64,000 nucleotides of DNA from Pseudomonas sp. (GCF_030690725.1 NZ_JAUYGD010000062.1:1-64000); one strand, 5' to 3'; counted from the first letter of the stretch, positions 18,601 through 27,386 are shown. Made by a program: numbers and translations. Notes: generated by a model not told the origin, from the letters alone.

Positions 18601-19302
18601 CATCGTCTGGTCACCACCAAGTACAACCCGGCGCGCACCTGGACCGCCGAGAACTCGGTGGGCATCGGCGGCGCTTATATGTGCGTGTACGGCATGGAAG
18701 GCCCCGGCGGTTATCAGTTCGTCGGCCGCACCCTGCAGATGTGGAACCGCTACCGCGAAGTGGCCGCGTTCGACGGCAAGCCCTGGCTGCTGCGCTTCTT
18801 CGACCAGATCCGCTTCTACCCGGTCTCGGCAGACGAACTGCTGCGTATCCGCCGTGACTTCCCCCTAGGCCGCTATGACTTGCGCATCGAGCACAGCGAA
18901 CTGGCCCTGGCTGATTACCAGACCTTTCTCGACCGCGAGGCTGAGGGCATCGACGCCTTCCGCAACCAGCAGCGCGCCGCCTTCGACGCCGAACGCCAGC
19001 GCTGGATCGCCTCCGGCCAGGCGCACTACGAGAGCGAGGAGGTCGCCGCCGACCTCGGCGAAGACGCCCCGCTCGGCGCCGGCCTGCACAGCATCGACAG
19101 CCATATCGCCGGCAACCTCTGGCAGGTGCAGGTAGAAGCCGGCAGCACGGTCAAAGCCGGCGATGTGCTGGTGATTCTGGAGTCGATGAAGATGGAAATC
19201 CCCCTGCTCGCCCCGCGTGACGGCGTGGTACGCGAGGTGCGCGTGCAACCCGGCTCGCCAGTGCGTGCGGGCCAACGCGTAGTGGTATTAGAAGAAGTCT
19301 GA
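15679..19302 (+). CDS. Biotin-dependent guanidine/urea carboxylase
   Basis: 1207 aa, normal length for stand-alone urea carboxylase. Domains: biotin carboxylase with ATP-grasp (~1-450; KSTAGGGGIGMR at ~154-165), KipA/KipI-like carboxyltransferase halves (~460-1100; YNPARTWTAENSVGIGGAY), and a C-terminal biotinyl domain with ESMKMEI, biotin on Lys1171. It carboxylates the nitrogen substrate with bicarbonate and ATP. The guanidine-I riboswitches and DUF1989 partners indicate guanidine rather than urea as the physiological substrate (inference from the known pathway). No allophanate hydrolase domain is fused and none is encoded nearby, so that last step must be supplied elsewhere. Confidence 0.9.
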   Translation: MFNKLLIANRGAIACRILRTLRTLDVQGVAVYSEADAASLHIQQADEAHSLGEGPAAGTYLVVEKILAVAKQSGATAIHPGYGFLSENAAFAEACEAAGIAFVGPTPEQLRVFGLKHTARALAKQHGVPMLEGTELLEDLDAALVAGEQVGYPVMLKSTAGGGGIGMRVCNSAAELSDAFEAVKRLGQNNFSDSGVFIEKYIQRARHLEVQVFGDGRGEVLALGVRDCSVQRRNQKVLEETPAPNLPAGMAEELCAAAIKLAKAVSYRSAGTVEFVYDSEAARFYFLEVNTRLQVEHGVTEQVWGVDLVRWMIELAAGDLAPLSELAKDLKPNGHAIQARLYAEDPGRDFQPSPGLLTAVQFPAADGKSLRIDTWVEAGCEIPPYFDPMIAKVITWADSREAASAALGQALADTLLYGVETNSQYLRQILTDAPFASGNPWTRCLEGLIYQANTFEVLSAGTQTTVQDFPGRLGYWAVGVPPSGPMDSRALRLGNRLLGNETDAAGLEITMSGPTLRFNTDAVVAVTGAPIPLSVDGIEQPLNTALLIKAGSTLSLGTIAGAGARSYLSLRGGVQVPDYLGSKSTFTLGQFGGHGGRALRAGDVLHIPAMTDLQAGAQLPAALCTALPAVREIRVIYGPHGAPEYFTPAYIDTFLATDWEVHFNSSRTGVRLIGPKPEWVRDSGGEAGLHPSNIHDNPYAIGAVDFTGDMPVILGPDGPSLGGFVCPVTIIEADLWQLGQLKAGDKVRFAPVDIASARKLAKASNAETSDLVARLQSGADMPPSSPSASELQSPIVLDIGEADKRLVARLSGDTHLLLEIGAAELDLVLRFRGHALMQALEAKQLVGVIDLTPGIRSLQVHYQPETLALSDLLGIVAGEWDAVCAAQDLRVPSRIVHLPLSWDDPACQLAIEKYMTTVRKDAPWCPSNLEFIRRINDLPNLDEVYRTVFEASYLVMGLGDVYLGAPVATPLDPRHRLVTTKYNPARTWTAENSVGIGGAYMCVYGMEGPGGYQFVGRTLQMWNRYREVAAFDGKPWLLRFFDQIRFYPVSADELLRIRRDFPLGRYDLRIEHSELALADYQTFLDREAEGIDAFRNQQRAAFDAERQRWIASGQAHYESEEVAADLGEDAPLGAGLHSIDSHIAGNLWQVQVEAGSTVKAGDVLVILESMKMEIPLLAPRDGVVREVRVQPGSPVRAGQRVVVLEEV

Positions 19303-19306
19303 GGGA

Positions 19307-19969
19307 CTAACGCCGATAACTAAGGATGCGCCCTTTAAACGGTGTATCCGGGTTATCCAGCAGATTCAGGCTATCGGCCAGCTGCAAGTAGCCGTGCTCC
19401 AACATATAGCGGGAGAACCGCCCGCTATGGCCACGACCGGGGTCGACAATCAGCACCGCCGCGTGGCGATTGCAATGACGGGAGATAAACCCGGCCAGCA
19501 GGCTGGGGTGGTCGCGCTCGTAAAGCAGATCGCTGCCGATCACCAGATCAAACAGGCCCAGCTGCTGATAGTCCTCGGCCCAGTCGCAGCTCTGATAAGG
19601 CACCGGTTCCAGTTGATTAAGCGCGGCATTGCGCAGCAGAAACTCGCCGGCCAGCGGGTGGTAGTCGCTGGCGGTGATATCCGCCCCCAGGCGCTGCAGC
19701 ACCAGGCTGGTCAATCCCAGGCCGCAGCCCAGCTCAAGAATGCGCAGCCCCTCCACCGCCATGCCGCTCAGGGTTTGCGCCAGCACTTCACCGGCTGGCC
19801 ACAGCTGACCGAACAGCGACCAGGTGGCCGAGGATATCCCGGCTTTTTCCGCCAGGCCGTCGAGGTCGGCGAACTGCTGTTTGTCGCGCAGGGAACACAG
19901 GTGAAAATCCTCCAACCCGATGCTCAGGGTGGAATATTTGATGCGATAGCTGGCAGGCGCGCTGGGCAT
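19307..19969 (-). CDS. Class I SAM-dependent methyltransferase (protein-lysine or small-molecule type)
   Basis: 220 aa from the ATG at 19969; a longer start at 20023 is possible. Motif I is LRILELGCGLGLTSL (glycine-rich SAM loop), followed by acidic D in ITASDYHPLAGE and motif IV-like FDLVIGSDLLYERDH. The DLLY motif and overall size fit the METTL/'methyltransferase 16' group that methylates protein lysines, but the substrate is unknown. It is convergent with the carboxylase gene, only 4 bases apart, with no visible terminator between them. Confidence 0.8.
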   Translation of the reverse strand: MPSAPASYRIKYSTLSIGLEDFHLCSLRDKQQFADLDGLAEKAGISSATWSLFGQLWPAGEVLAQTLSGMAVEGLRILELGCGLGLTSLVLQRLGADITASDYHPLAGEFLLRNAALNQLEPVPYQSCDWAEDYQQLGLFDLVIGSDLLYERDHPSLLAGFISRHCNRHAAVLIVDPGRGHSGRFSRYMLEHGYLQLADSLNLLDNPDTPFKGRILSYRR

Positions 19970-20200
19970 GGGGGCTCGGTGTGCTGAAAGGACTGCGGTC
20001 AGGGGCAGATCAGCAAGGCGCACGCCGGGCGGCGGTACGGGTCACCAAGGAGACTCTTCGTGTAGCCGCACCTTAGTCCTCAGGGCCTGGCGCAGCAAGC
20101 GCCATGCGCGCCCGTAAATCGGCCAAGGTCCCATGTTTCAGCAGCGCCGGCCGGTGCCGGGCGCTACAATGCGGCGATTATTTAACCAGCAGAGCCTTGC

Positions 20201-21673
20201 ATGCCTCATCCATCCCCGCTGCCCCGTCAATGGTCCTTGATTGCGCTGCTGCTGGTTCTGCTCGGTTGTGGCTTCCTCGCCACCTCCCTGGCCAGTTACT
20301 ACACCGCTCTGGACTCGATCCGCGCCGGCATCATCAATACCGAGCTGCCGCTGACCTCGGACAACGTTTACTCGGAAATCCAGAAGGACCTGGTTCGGCC
20401 CATCCTGATTTCCTCGATGATGTCTCGCGACACCTACGTGCGCGACTGGGTGCTGGGCGGCGAGAAAGACCCCGAGCAGATCACCCGCTACCTGCGCGAG
20501 GTGCAGGAGCATTACGCCACGGTCACCAGCTTCTTCGTCTCGGAGAAAACCCACACCTACTACCAGGCCAAGGGCGTGCTCAAGCGGGTGCAGGAAGATG
20601 AGCCGCGCGATGACTGGTATTTCCGCGTGCGCGACATGCAGGCCCCTTACGAAATCAATGTCGACGTCGACATGGCCAACGACGACCGCATGACCGTGTT
20701 TATCAACTACAAGGTGTTCGACTACCAGCAGCGCTTTATCGGCGCGACCGGTGTGGGCCTGACCGTGGATGCGGTGGTCAAGCTGATCGACACCTACCAG
20801 CAGCGCTATGAGCGCAGCGTGTTCTTTGTCGACACCAATGGCCTGCTGGTACTCACTGGCGCCAGCGGCGGGCCGATGGGCGCGCGGGTTGGCCAGTCGC
20901 TCAGTGAAATTCCTGGCCTGGAAGAGCTGCAGGCCAAGCTGCCGCATCCGCAAAGCGGCGACTTCGAGTATCAGGAACACGGCCGCGACCACTTCCTCAA
21001 TGTGCGTTTTATCCCCGAGCTGAACTGGTACCTGTTTGTCGACAAGCATGAAGACGGCGCGGTCGCCGGCATCCGCAAATCGTTGTACCTCAATCTGCTG
21101 ATCTGCCTGGTGGTCACCGTTATCGTCATCAGCCTGGTGAGCCTGGTGCTGCGCCGCTATCAACGACGCATCAGCGCCCTGGCTACCACCGACCTGCTGA
21201 CCGAACTGCCCAACCGCCGTGGCTTCGATCTACTGGCCAATCAGGCCGTGCAGGAAGCCCGGCGCAGCCCAAGCGCGCTGTGCGCCCTGATGCTCGACCT
21301 GGACAACTTCAAGCAACTCAATGACAGCCATGGCCATATGGCCGGTGACGAAGTGCTGCGCCGCTTTGCCAGCGACCTGCGCAGCACCCTGCGCCAGTCC
21401 GACATCATCTGCCGCTGGGGTGGCGAGGAATTTATCCTGCTGCTCAAGGACACCACGCCCGAACAGGCCCGCGAGCTGGGCGAGAAAATCCGCCAGCAAA
21501 CCGAGCAAAGCAGCATCAGTTTCAACGGCGCGCAGCTGCGCATCACCACCAGCATCGGCCTGGCGCAACTGCATGCCGATGAGTCGCTGGAGCAGCTGAT
21601 CACCCGCGCCGACCGCGCCCTGTACCGGGCCAAACAGGGCGGCCGCAACCGCCTGTGTGAAGAAACCACGTGA
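20201..21673 (+). CDS. Diguanylate cyclase with periplasmic Cache sensor
   Basis: 490 aa. TM1 (~10-32), periplasmic dCache-type sensory domain (~35-295), TM2 (~295-320), GGDEF domain (~325-488). The active-site motif is GGEEF (407-411) and an I-site RQSD (398-401) sits five residues before it, so it should make c-di-GMP with product inhibition. The gene overlaps the next by 4 bases (GTGA). c-di-GMP made here could in principle feed the LapD-type receptor encoded at 3611-5545; there is no direct evidence of that link. Confidence 0.92.
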   Translation: MPHPSPLPRQWSLIALLLVLLGCGFLATSLASYYTALDSIRAGIINTELPLTSDNVYSEIQKDLVRPILISSMMSRDTYVRDWVLGGEKDPEQITRYLREVQEHYATVTSFFVSEKTHTYYQAKGVLKRVQEDEPRDDWYFRVRDMQAPYEINVDVDMANDDRMTVFINYKVFDYQQRFIGATGVGLTVDAVVKLIDTYQQRYERSVFFVDTNGLLVLTGASGGPMGARVGQSLSEIPGLEELQAKLPHPQSGDFEYQEHGRDHFLNVRFIPELNWYLFVDKHEDGAVAGIRKSLYLNLLICLVVTVIVISLVSLVLRRYQRRISALATTDLLTELPNRRGFDLLANQAVQEARRSPSALCALMLDLDNFKQLNDSHGHMAGDEVLRRFASDLRSTLRQSDIICRWGGEEFILLLKDTTPEQARELGEKIRQQTEQSSISFNGAQLRITTSIGLAQLHADESLEQLITRADRALYRAKQGGRNRLCEETT

Positions 21674-21885
21674 GTGATGACAGCAGCCACTGCCCCTGCT
21701 GCGGGCAGCTCAACCAGTGCGCCCAGGCTGGCGCCGACGCACCGGTAAGCGAATGCTGGTGTTTTAGCGTGCCGGTCGATTCCGCGCAGCTGGTCAAGCT
21801 GCCGCCCGAGCAGCGCAACCGCAGCTGCCTGTGCCCACGCTGCGCTCAGGGCTTGCCACCTGAAACCCCGCCAGCAAACAGCTAG
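21670..21885 (+). CDS. Cysteine-rich CWC family protein
   Basis: 71 aa with CPCCGQLNQC near the start, CWC at ~29-31 and CLCPRC near the end, the pattern of the small cysteine-rich CWC family (putative zinc binding). It begins with GTG overlapping the stop of the diguanylate cyclase gene and ends 2 bases before the pseudouridine synthase gene, so the three are probably cotranscribed. Function unknown. Confidence 0.82.
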   Translation: MSDDSSHCPCCGQLNQCAQAGADAPVSECWCFSVPVDSAQLVKLPPEQRNRSCLCPRCAQGLPPETPPANS

Positions 21886-21887
21886 CC

Positions 21888-22580
21888 ATGCGCCTCGATC
21901 GTTTTCTCAGCAACCTGCCCCAGCTCAATCGCCAAGCCGCCCGCCAACTGCTGGCCAGCGGCCGCGTGCGAGTAGACAGTGCGGTGGTTTGCGATGGCCT
22001 GTGCGAAGTCAGCCAGTTCAGCCGCATCGAGGTTGATAGCGAGCTGCTGCAGGCCGGCAAAGCCGCACGCTACTTTATGCTGCACAAACCCATCGGCGTG
22101 GTCAGCGCCACCGAGCATGAGCAACACCGCACCGTGCTGGATTTGCTCGATGAGCCGGACAAAGCCGACCTGCACCTGGCCGGCCGCCTGGACCTGAATA
22201 CCAGCGGCCTGCTGCTGATCACCAACGATGGCCAGTGGTCACGCCGCCTCACCGAGCCGCGCAGCCGCCTGGGCAAGGTCTACCGCGTTGAGACCGAACA
22301 GCCGATTACTCCTGAGTACATTGAAGTGTTCGCCCGCGGCCTGTACTTCGCCTATGAAGACCTCACCACCCTGCCCGCCGAGCTGGTCATTCTCGATAGC
22401 CACAGCGCCCTGCTGACCCTGCACGAAGGCCGTTACCACCAGGTCAAGCGCATGTTTGGCCACTTCCAGAACAAGGTCATCGGCCTGCATCGCCTGAGCA
22501 TGGGCGCCATCCAACTCGACCCGCAGCTGGCCCCCGGGCAATACCGCGCCCTGACAGAAGCGGAAATCGCCTGCGTCTAA
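21888..22580 (+). CDS. rsuA: RsuA-type 16S rRNA pseudouridine synthase
   Basis: 230 aa. N-terminal S4-like RNA-binding segment (MRLDRFLSNLPQLNRQ...), then the RsuA/RluB/E/F catalytic domain with GRLDLNTSGLLLITNDG (catalytic Asp in RLD) and GRYHQVKRMFG. Length and the start with no extra domain fit RsuA, which modifies U516 of 16S rRNA; RluE-type specificity cannot be excluded. It is the last gene of a three-gene unit starting with the diguanylate cyclase. Confidence 0.85.
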   Translation: MRLDRFLSNLPQLNRQAARQLLASGRVRVDSAVVCDGLCEVSQFSRIEVDSELLQAGKAARYFMLHKPIGVVSATEHEQHRTVLDLLDEPDKADLHLAGRLDLNTSGLLLITNDGQWSRRLTEPRSRLGKVYRVETEQPITPEYIEVFARGLYFAYEDLTTLPAELVILDSHSALLTLHEGRYHQVKRMFGHFQNKVIGLHRLSMGAIQLDPQLAPGQYRALTEAEIACV

Positions 22581-22981
22581 GACAGTTCGTGCTCAAGTCA
22601 CATACTTAGCTAGCTAACCGACAAACGGTTGTTCGATATCCCAATATTCACTTGCGCCAGCAGGAACACGGCTGCTTAAATCAAACCATAAGGTCTTATC
22701 GTGACTGAACAGTCACGCAAGCCATCTAAGCGTTCCATCGGTTACTTGCGCACTGCGCGAAATGGGTTCCTGCCTGGTCAAAGACGCCACTCCACACCTG
22801 CCAAAAGGTCGTGGATGGATGCTCTATTTCAGCCCTAACTGATTGAAAATAAATAACTTATAAAATCCTCCAGCCTGACATCTTGCTGTCACGTCCAGGC
22901 GCTTTCCTGATTGTCCTGCTTAGCCCGGTTTAACGGCACCGCCGTTTTGCCATGCCCACTTTTGCGCCAGGAGGAAACGAC
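22581..22981. other. Gene-free region upstream of phaG
   Basis: About 400 bases, more AT-rich than its surroundings (AT-rich stretch at ~22845-22870). It should hold the phaG promoter; I could not assign -35/-10 elements with confidence. A GTGACTGAACAGTCAC dyad at ~22700 is a possible operator. A strong ribosome-binding site (AGGAGG) lies just before the phaG ATG. Confidence 0.5.
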
Positions 22982-23866
22982 ATGAAGCCAGCCACCGCTG
23001 TCGTCGATGTTCACGGAATCTACAAGATCTACACGGAGTTCTACGCCAATCCGAGCGCGCGCAAGACCATCATCCTGGTTAACGGCTCACTCTCCACCAC
23101 CGCAGCCTTCGCGCAAACGGTCAAATACCTGCGTACCCAGTTCAATGTGGTGCTCTACGACCAGCCCTATGCCGGCCAGTCGAAGCCGCACAACCATCAC
23201 CACCAGCCGATCACCAAGGAAGACGAGGCCAGCATCCTGCTTGAACTGATCGAACAGTTCCGCGCCGACCACCTGATGTCGTTCTCTTGGGGGGGCGTCG
23301 CCGCCATGCTCGCCCTGGCCCAGCGCCCGGCGCGTATTGAAAAGGCGGTGATCACCTCCTTCTCACCGTTGCTCAACGAGCCGATGGTCGACTACCTGGA
23401 ACAAGGCCTGACCCATCTGCACGCCCTCGACGGCGACCAACTCGGTCACCTGGTCAACGGCACCATCGGGCGCTACCTGCCGTCGCTATTCAAACGCTAT
23501 AACCATCGCCATATCAGCAGCCTGGACAGCCACGAATACCAGCAAATGCATGCCCATGTGCACCAGGTACTGCACCTCGACGCCCATTGCCAGATGCAGT
23601 GCCTGGCAGGCATCGAGATCCCGCTGCTATTCGTCAACGGCGAACACGACGCCTACACCTCGCCAGCCGATGTGCGCCTGTTCGCCAAGCACCTGAACGA
23701 CTGCCAGTTCGTCACCATCGACAACGCCGGGCACTTCCTCGACATGGAGCACAAAGCCGCATGGCTGCAGAGCCAGGCCGCACTGCTGGGCTTCCTGCAG
23801 AGCAAGCCACTGCGCCAGACCCACTACCGCCCACAGATGGACGTGCTGCACGCGCTGGCCGTATGA
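22982..23866 (+). CDS. phaG: PhaG, (R)-3-hydroxyacyl-ACP:CoA transacylase / thioesterase
   Basis: 294 aa alpha/beta hydrolase linking fatty acid synthesis to medium-chain PHA precursors. It shows close resemblance to Pseudomonas PhaG (VYTEFY-like start, FNVVLYDQPYAGQSKPHN, MSFSWGG, SSLDSHEYQQMH). The catalytic triad is Ser102 in SFSWGG, Asp223 in NGEHDAY and His251 in GHFLDME, the spacing known for PhaG/RhlA. RhlA is the main alternative, but the N-terminus and the SKPHN block favour PhaG. The start at 22982 has GCCAGGAGG upstream. Monocistronic, ending ~95 bases before tRNA-Gly. Confidence 0.92.
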   Translation: MKPATAVVDVHGIYKIYTEFYANPSARKTIILVNGSLSTTAAFAQTVKYLRTQFNVVLYDQPYAGQSKPHNHHHQPITKEDEASILLELIEQFRADHLMSFSWGGVAAMLALAQRPARIEKAVITSFSPLLNEPMVDYLEQGLTHLHALDGDQLGHLVNGTIGRYLPSLFKRYNHRHISSLDSHEYQQMHAHVHQVLHLDAHCQMQCLAGIEIPLLFVNGEHDAYTSPADVRLFAKHLNDCQFVTIDNAGHFLDMEHKAAWLQSQAALLGFLQSKPLRQTHYRPQMDVLHALAV

Positions 23867-23960
23867 AGCCTGCACACACCCGCGCCCGCACCGCGTTATT
23901 GCAGATAACCGGGGCGCGGACTTCATTTCAACCAAGACTTCCGGTATAAAGGCACCCGCT

Positions 23961-24034
23961 GCGGGCGTCGTATAGTGGTAATACCCTAGCTTCCCAAGCT
24001 AGAGCTGTGGGTTCGATTCCCATCGCCCGCTCCA
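23961..24034 (+). tRNA. tRNA-Gly (CCC), ICE attachment site
   Basis: Complete cloverleaf: acceptor GCGGGCG/CGCCCGC, D arm GTATAGTGGTAATAC, anticodon stem CTAGC/GCTAG with loop TTCCCAA (anticodon CCC at positions 34-36), T arm GTGGGTTCGATTCCCAT, encoded 3' CCA. The integrase gene begins 240 bases downstream, so the 3' end (about 24012-24034, TTCGATTCCCATCGCCCGCT...) is the likely attL/attB core. A second copy is expected at the far end of the element, outside the window. Confidence 0.96.
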
Positions 24035-24180
24035 CTTCAACTTTCCATGGGGTTCCAGAGACCTCCATGGAGTGTTGCAAGTCATTGTCACGGTTGAGAT
24101 TTTTTAAAAATCTTGACCCAGTGACTTCCAGCGAAATCCACTGACAGCCGCCCCAAAGCGGTACATTAAGTGGTACATCG

Positions 24181-24208
24181 CAATGCGGCGGTTCCCGATT
24201 CCGCATTG
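24181..24208. repeat. Inverted repeat between attL and the integrase start
   Basis: CAATGCGG (24181-24188) and CCGCATTG (24201-24208) form a perfect 8-bp inverted repeat with a 12-base spacer, 66 bases before the integrase ATG. It could be an operator or an integrase/excisionase arm site; this is inference. Confidence 0.45.
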
Positions 24209-24274
24209 TTGCTGGGGAGAGGCAGGGCCTCACAGAGAACATCGCATCCAACTCGCTACCCAGGAGTTGGACTC

Positions 24275-26140
24275 ATGCTCTCAGACCTCATGGTTCGCCA
24301 GGCCAAAGCGACAGGCAAGCCTTACACGCTGGCCGATTTCGACGGCCTTTCTCTCTACGTTTCAGCCAATGGTTCCAAGGCGTGGCACTTCCGCTTCTCG
24401 TGGGGTGGCAAGCGTGACCGCATGTCTTTCGGCAGCTATCCGGCACTCTCCCTGAAGGACGCTCGCGCACTTCGTGATGAAGCCCATTCGCTGCTCGCCA
24501 AGGGCGTCAATCCGCATTCCGAACGCAAGCGCAAACGCCACGCCATCGTCCTGGCGGGCGAGCACACCTTCAAGGCCGTCTACGAGCAGTGGCTGGCCCA
24601 CCGCCAGCTTTCACTGGAGGCCGGACGGCAGACCAGCCTGGAGCAGATCGGGCGCGTCTTCAAAAAGGACGTGTTCCCGGTGCTACGCCACCTGACCATC
24701 TACGACATCACCCGCGCACACCTGCTGGACATCATCGCCAAGGTGGAAAAGCGCGGCTCGCTGTCGGTGGCCGAAAAGCTCAGGACCTGGTTCACCCAAC
24801 TGTTCACCTATGCCACGGTGGCGATCCCCAACATGAGCGACAACCCCTCCAAGGATCTCGATGTGGTGGCGATACCGTTGCCGCCAGTCGAACACAACCC
24901 GTTCCTGCGCATGCACGAGCTGCCGGTGATGCTGCAGACGCTGCGCAAGTACCGTGGACGCCTCAACACGCAACTGGGCCTGCGCTTGCTGCTGCTCACC
25001 GGTGTGCGCACCGGCGAATTACGCTTTACCACCCCCGACCAATTCGACCTCGACCGTGGCCTGTGGATCATCCCGGTGGCCAGGCTCAAGCAGCGCAAGC
25101 TGCTCACCAAGAAGAAACGCAAGCGTCTCATCGACATTCCGCCCTACATCGTGCCGCTGTCGGTGCAAGCGCAAGAGATCGTTCGTCACCTGCTGGACAA
25201 CTTCAAGACAGCGCAGGTGTATCTCATCCCAGGGGACTGGTGCCTGAAAAAAGCAATCAGCGAGAACACGCTCAACGGCGCGCTCAAACGCATGGGATAC
25301 GAGGACCAGCTCACGGGACACGGTATCCGCGCCACGATCTCGACCGCGCTCAACGAACTGGGCTATCCGAAGAAGTGGGTGGACTCCCAGCTCTCACATG
25401 CCGATCCGGATAAAGTCAGCGCGACCTACAACCATGCCGAGTACGTCGAGCAGCGCCGGGTCATGATGCAGGACTGGGCGGATCGCCTCGATCTGTTCGA
25501 GCAGAACCAGGTGGCGGTCGCCAGCATGCACCTGACCATCACGCTGCAAGGGCTGCCGACTATCGCCGGCCAAGCGGCCACCCAGCCGCCGATGGTCGAC
25601 CTCGCCGCGCCGCAGTTGATCGTGACCCCGCCGACCGCGGAGATGCCCGCAGCGCCAGCATCGGTACAGCGGCTACCCGCCGTAGGCCTGCCCGAGTACG
25701 CGCGCCCCAGACTCTCTGAGGTGCAGCGTGAACGCTTGCAGTTACTGGAGATGTTCGAAGCCCCCCACAACCTGTCGGTAGCCGACTACGCCAAGCTGGC
25801 GGGCAAGTCCCGCCGCTGGATCACCTATGAGATCCAGGCGGGCAACCTCCTGTCGATCCACATGGGCAACCGCGGGCAACGGGTGCCGGACTGGCAGCTC
25901 GACCCGCTCAAACGCAGGCTGGTCCAGTCCGTGCTGAAACAGGTGCCACGGGGCATCGACACGTGGGACATCTACCATGCCCTCTTGCGCGCCTACGACA
26001 CCCTGGGAGCACCTGCCGCCATTGACGCAGTCTCCCCGACGAACCTGCACCTGGCTGCACGGCTAGTGGCCGCGCAGTGTATGGATGCGGACGATCTTGC
26101 GGTGCCCTCCGAATTCCCGGCGCAGGTGAGGCAAGCGTGA
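24275..26140 (+). CDS. P4-type site-specific tyrosine recombinase (ICE integrase)
   Basis: 621 aa. Integrates and excises the ICE at tRNA-Gly. N-terminal DUF4102-type arm-binding domain (LSDLMVRQAKATGKPYTLAD, ~1-90), core-binding domain (~95-200), catalytic domain with Arg245 (GVRTGEL), His349 and Arg352 (GHGIR), His375 (LSHADPDK) and nucleophile Tyr385 (TYNHAEY). A long C-terminal extension (~400-621), with a second helix-turn-helix-like part, fits the ~650-aa integrases of the clc/PAGI-2 family. The ATG at 24275 has AGGAG at good spacing; the frame is open further upstream to 24170 but enters the att region. Confidence 0.93.
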   Translation: MLSDLMVRQAKATGKPYTLADFDGLSLYVSANGSKAWHFRFSWGGKRDRMSFGSYPALSLKDARALRDEAHSLLAKGVNPHSERKRKRHAIVLAGEHTFKAVYEQWLAHRQLSLEAGRQTSLEQIGRVFKKDVFPVLRHLTIYDITRAHLLDIIAKVEKRGSLSVAEKLRTWFTQLFTYATVAIPNMSDNPSKDLDVVAIPLPPVEHNPFLRMHELPVMLQTLRKYRGRLNTQLGLRLLLLTGVRTGELRFTTPDQFDLDRGLWIIPVARLKQRKLLTKKKRKRLIDIPPYIVPLSVQAQEIVRHLLDNFKTAQVYLIPGDWCLKKAISENTLNGALKRMGYEDQLTGHGIRATISTALNELGYPKKWVDSQLSHADPDKVSATYNHAEYVEQRRVMMQDWADRLDLFEQNQVAVASMHLTITLQGLPTIAGQAATQPPMVDLAAPQLIVTPPTAEMPAAPASVQRLPAVGLPEYARPRLSEVQRERLQLLEMFEAPHNLSVADYAKLAGKSRRWITYEIQAGNLLSIHMGNRGQRVPDWQLDPLKRRLVQSVLKQVPRGIDTWDIYHALLRAYDTLGAPAAIDAVSPTNLHLAARLVAAQCMDADDLAVPSEFPAQVRQA

Positions 26141-26486
26141 AGCGACACGCCAACCCAATCAACTTTCCTACCGTTGCCCGCCTCTAGGGGAGCGACCGAG
26201 ATTGCGCACCTTTGAATCTTGAACGGAGCTTCGGACCGGCCACCCCATACCCGCACAACTGCGACACAGCGCTCAATTCTGAAAGATAGTGCCTAGACTC
26301 GCGAATTATCATCCGTAGTCGTAGTCGTCTCCAATGTCTGGTTCAGTAGTGGCCAGGCAAAGGCTAGAAATCACCGGAAACCTATGAACGATTCTCAAAT
26401 GACAGACCATACGGCTCTCCCTCGGGAGCAAATGAAAGCATTCTGTCACTACGGAAAACACCACAGCACAGTAAGGAGGCTACTGT
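26141..26486. other. Intergenic region between integrase and LysR regulator
   Basis: About 345 bases, less GC-rich than the integrase. A possible small frame of ~47 codons starts at 26383 and overlaps the start of the LysR gene in another frame; it lacks a clear ribosome-binding site. Otherwise nothing recognisable apart from the AGGAGG before the LysR gene. Confidence 0.45.
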
Positions 26487-27386
26487 ATGAGGATACGTCA
26501 CCTGCACTACTTTCTGGTCGTCGCTGAAGAGCTGAGTTTCTCGCGGGCGGCTGCCAGAGTCCATATCGAACCGTCCCCCCTCTCTCGGACTATCAAGGAA
26601 CTGGAAGCAGAGCTAGGGGTTCGCCTGTTCCAACGTGCCAGCGGACGCATCCGGCTGACCTGGGCCGGTGAAGTTTTCCGTGAGGAGGCGCATCGCATGC
26701 TCACCTTCATGGAAGGAGCCCGTACCCGCGTGCATGCTGCAGCACGCGGATATCGGGGCCGGCTGCGTATCGGTCTAACCGACAGTCTTGCACAACCCCA
26801 ACTTACCAAGTTACTGGCGCGCTGCCGCGAGGAAGAGCCTCTCACAGAGGTAAGGATCATCGAAATGACCACGAAGGAGATGACCAGAGCTCTGGGCAAC
26901 GATCAGATCGACGCTGCCTTTACTATACAGACTGAACTCAGCGCCGGATTCGTCAACGAAGTTGTCTGGACCGACCGCCCCGTCACCGCCATCCCCAAGA
27001 ACCATCCCCTTCTTTCCTTTGAAAAAATCACGCCTCATGAAGTCGCCCGACACGCATTGATTCTTTATCATCCCGAGCTGTGCCCAAGTTTACACGATGC
27101 CATTCGTCGTGGTTTTTGCGAGTTCACATTGCCTTTACCGGCGATCGCCGAATACGTTTCGGGACATGAGTCTATGATGATGCTGGTAGCCGCAGGCTAC
27201 GGTATCGGCTTGGGGCTGGAGTCTCAAACTGCGCTGTACAATCATCCTGACGTCATCATCCGCCCCTTCACCGACGATGTACCCAGTACACCAACGTTCA
27301 TTGCTAGGCTCGATAAGCCGCCATCGGAAGAGTTGAGCAGGTTCATCGCTCGCGCCCAGCAAGTTGGTGAAGTGATCACCACCTAA
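26487..27386 (+). CDS. LysR-family regulator carried by the ICE
   Basis: 299 aa. Winged helix-turn-helix at the N-terminus (LHYFLVVAEELSFSRAAARVH, then IEPSPLSRTIKELE) and a LysR substrate domain (~88-295). The ATG has a strong AAGGAGG site. It is the only regulator of this type in the ICE part and lies next to the integrase, so it may control excision or transfer; LysR-type regulators play such a role in ICEclc (TciR). It could equally be a passenger controlling a chromosomal function. Its base composition is lower in GC than the flanking integrase gene, consistent with separate acquisition. Confidence 0.88.
   Translation: MRIRHLHYFLVVAEELSFSRAAARVHIEPSPLSRTIKELEAELGVRLFQRASGRIRLTWAGEVFREEAHRMLTFMEGARTRVHAAARGYRGRLRIGLTDSLAQPQLTKLLARCREEEPLTEVRIIEMTTKEMTRALGNDQIDAAFTIQTELSAGFVNEVVWTDRPVTAIPKNHPLLSFEKITPHEVARHALILYHPELCPSLHDAIRRGFCEFTLPLPAIAEYVSGHESMMMLVAAGYGIGLGLESQTALYNHPDVIIRPFTDDVPSTPTFIARLDKPPSEELSRFIARAQQVGEVITT

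Noticed and set aside
24035..24180. A second tRNA 3'-end repeat that would mark attR
   Set aside because: No second copy of the tRNA-Gly 3' end is seen within the window; attR must lie further right.
26383..26526. Small frame of ~47 codons before and overlapping the ICE LysR gene
   Set aside because: No ribosome-binding site and no resemblance to a known peptide; it overlaps the well-supported LysR start.
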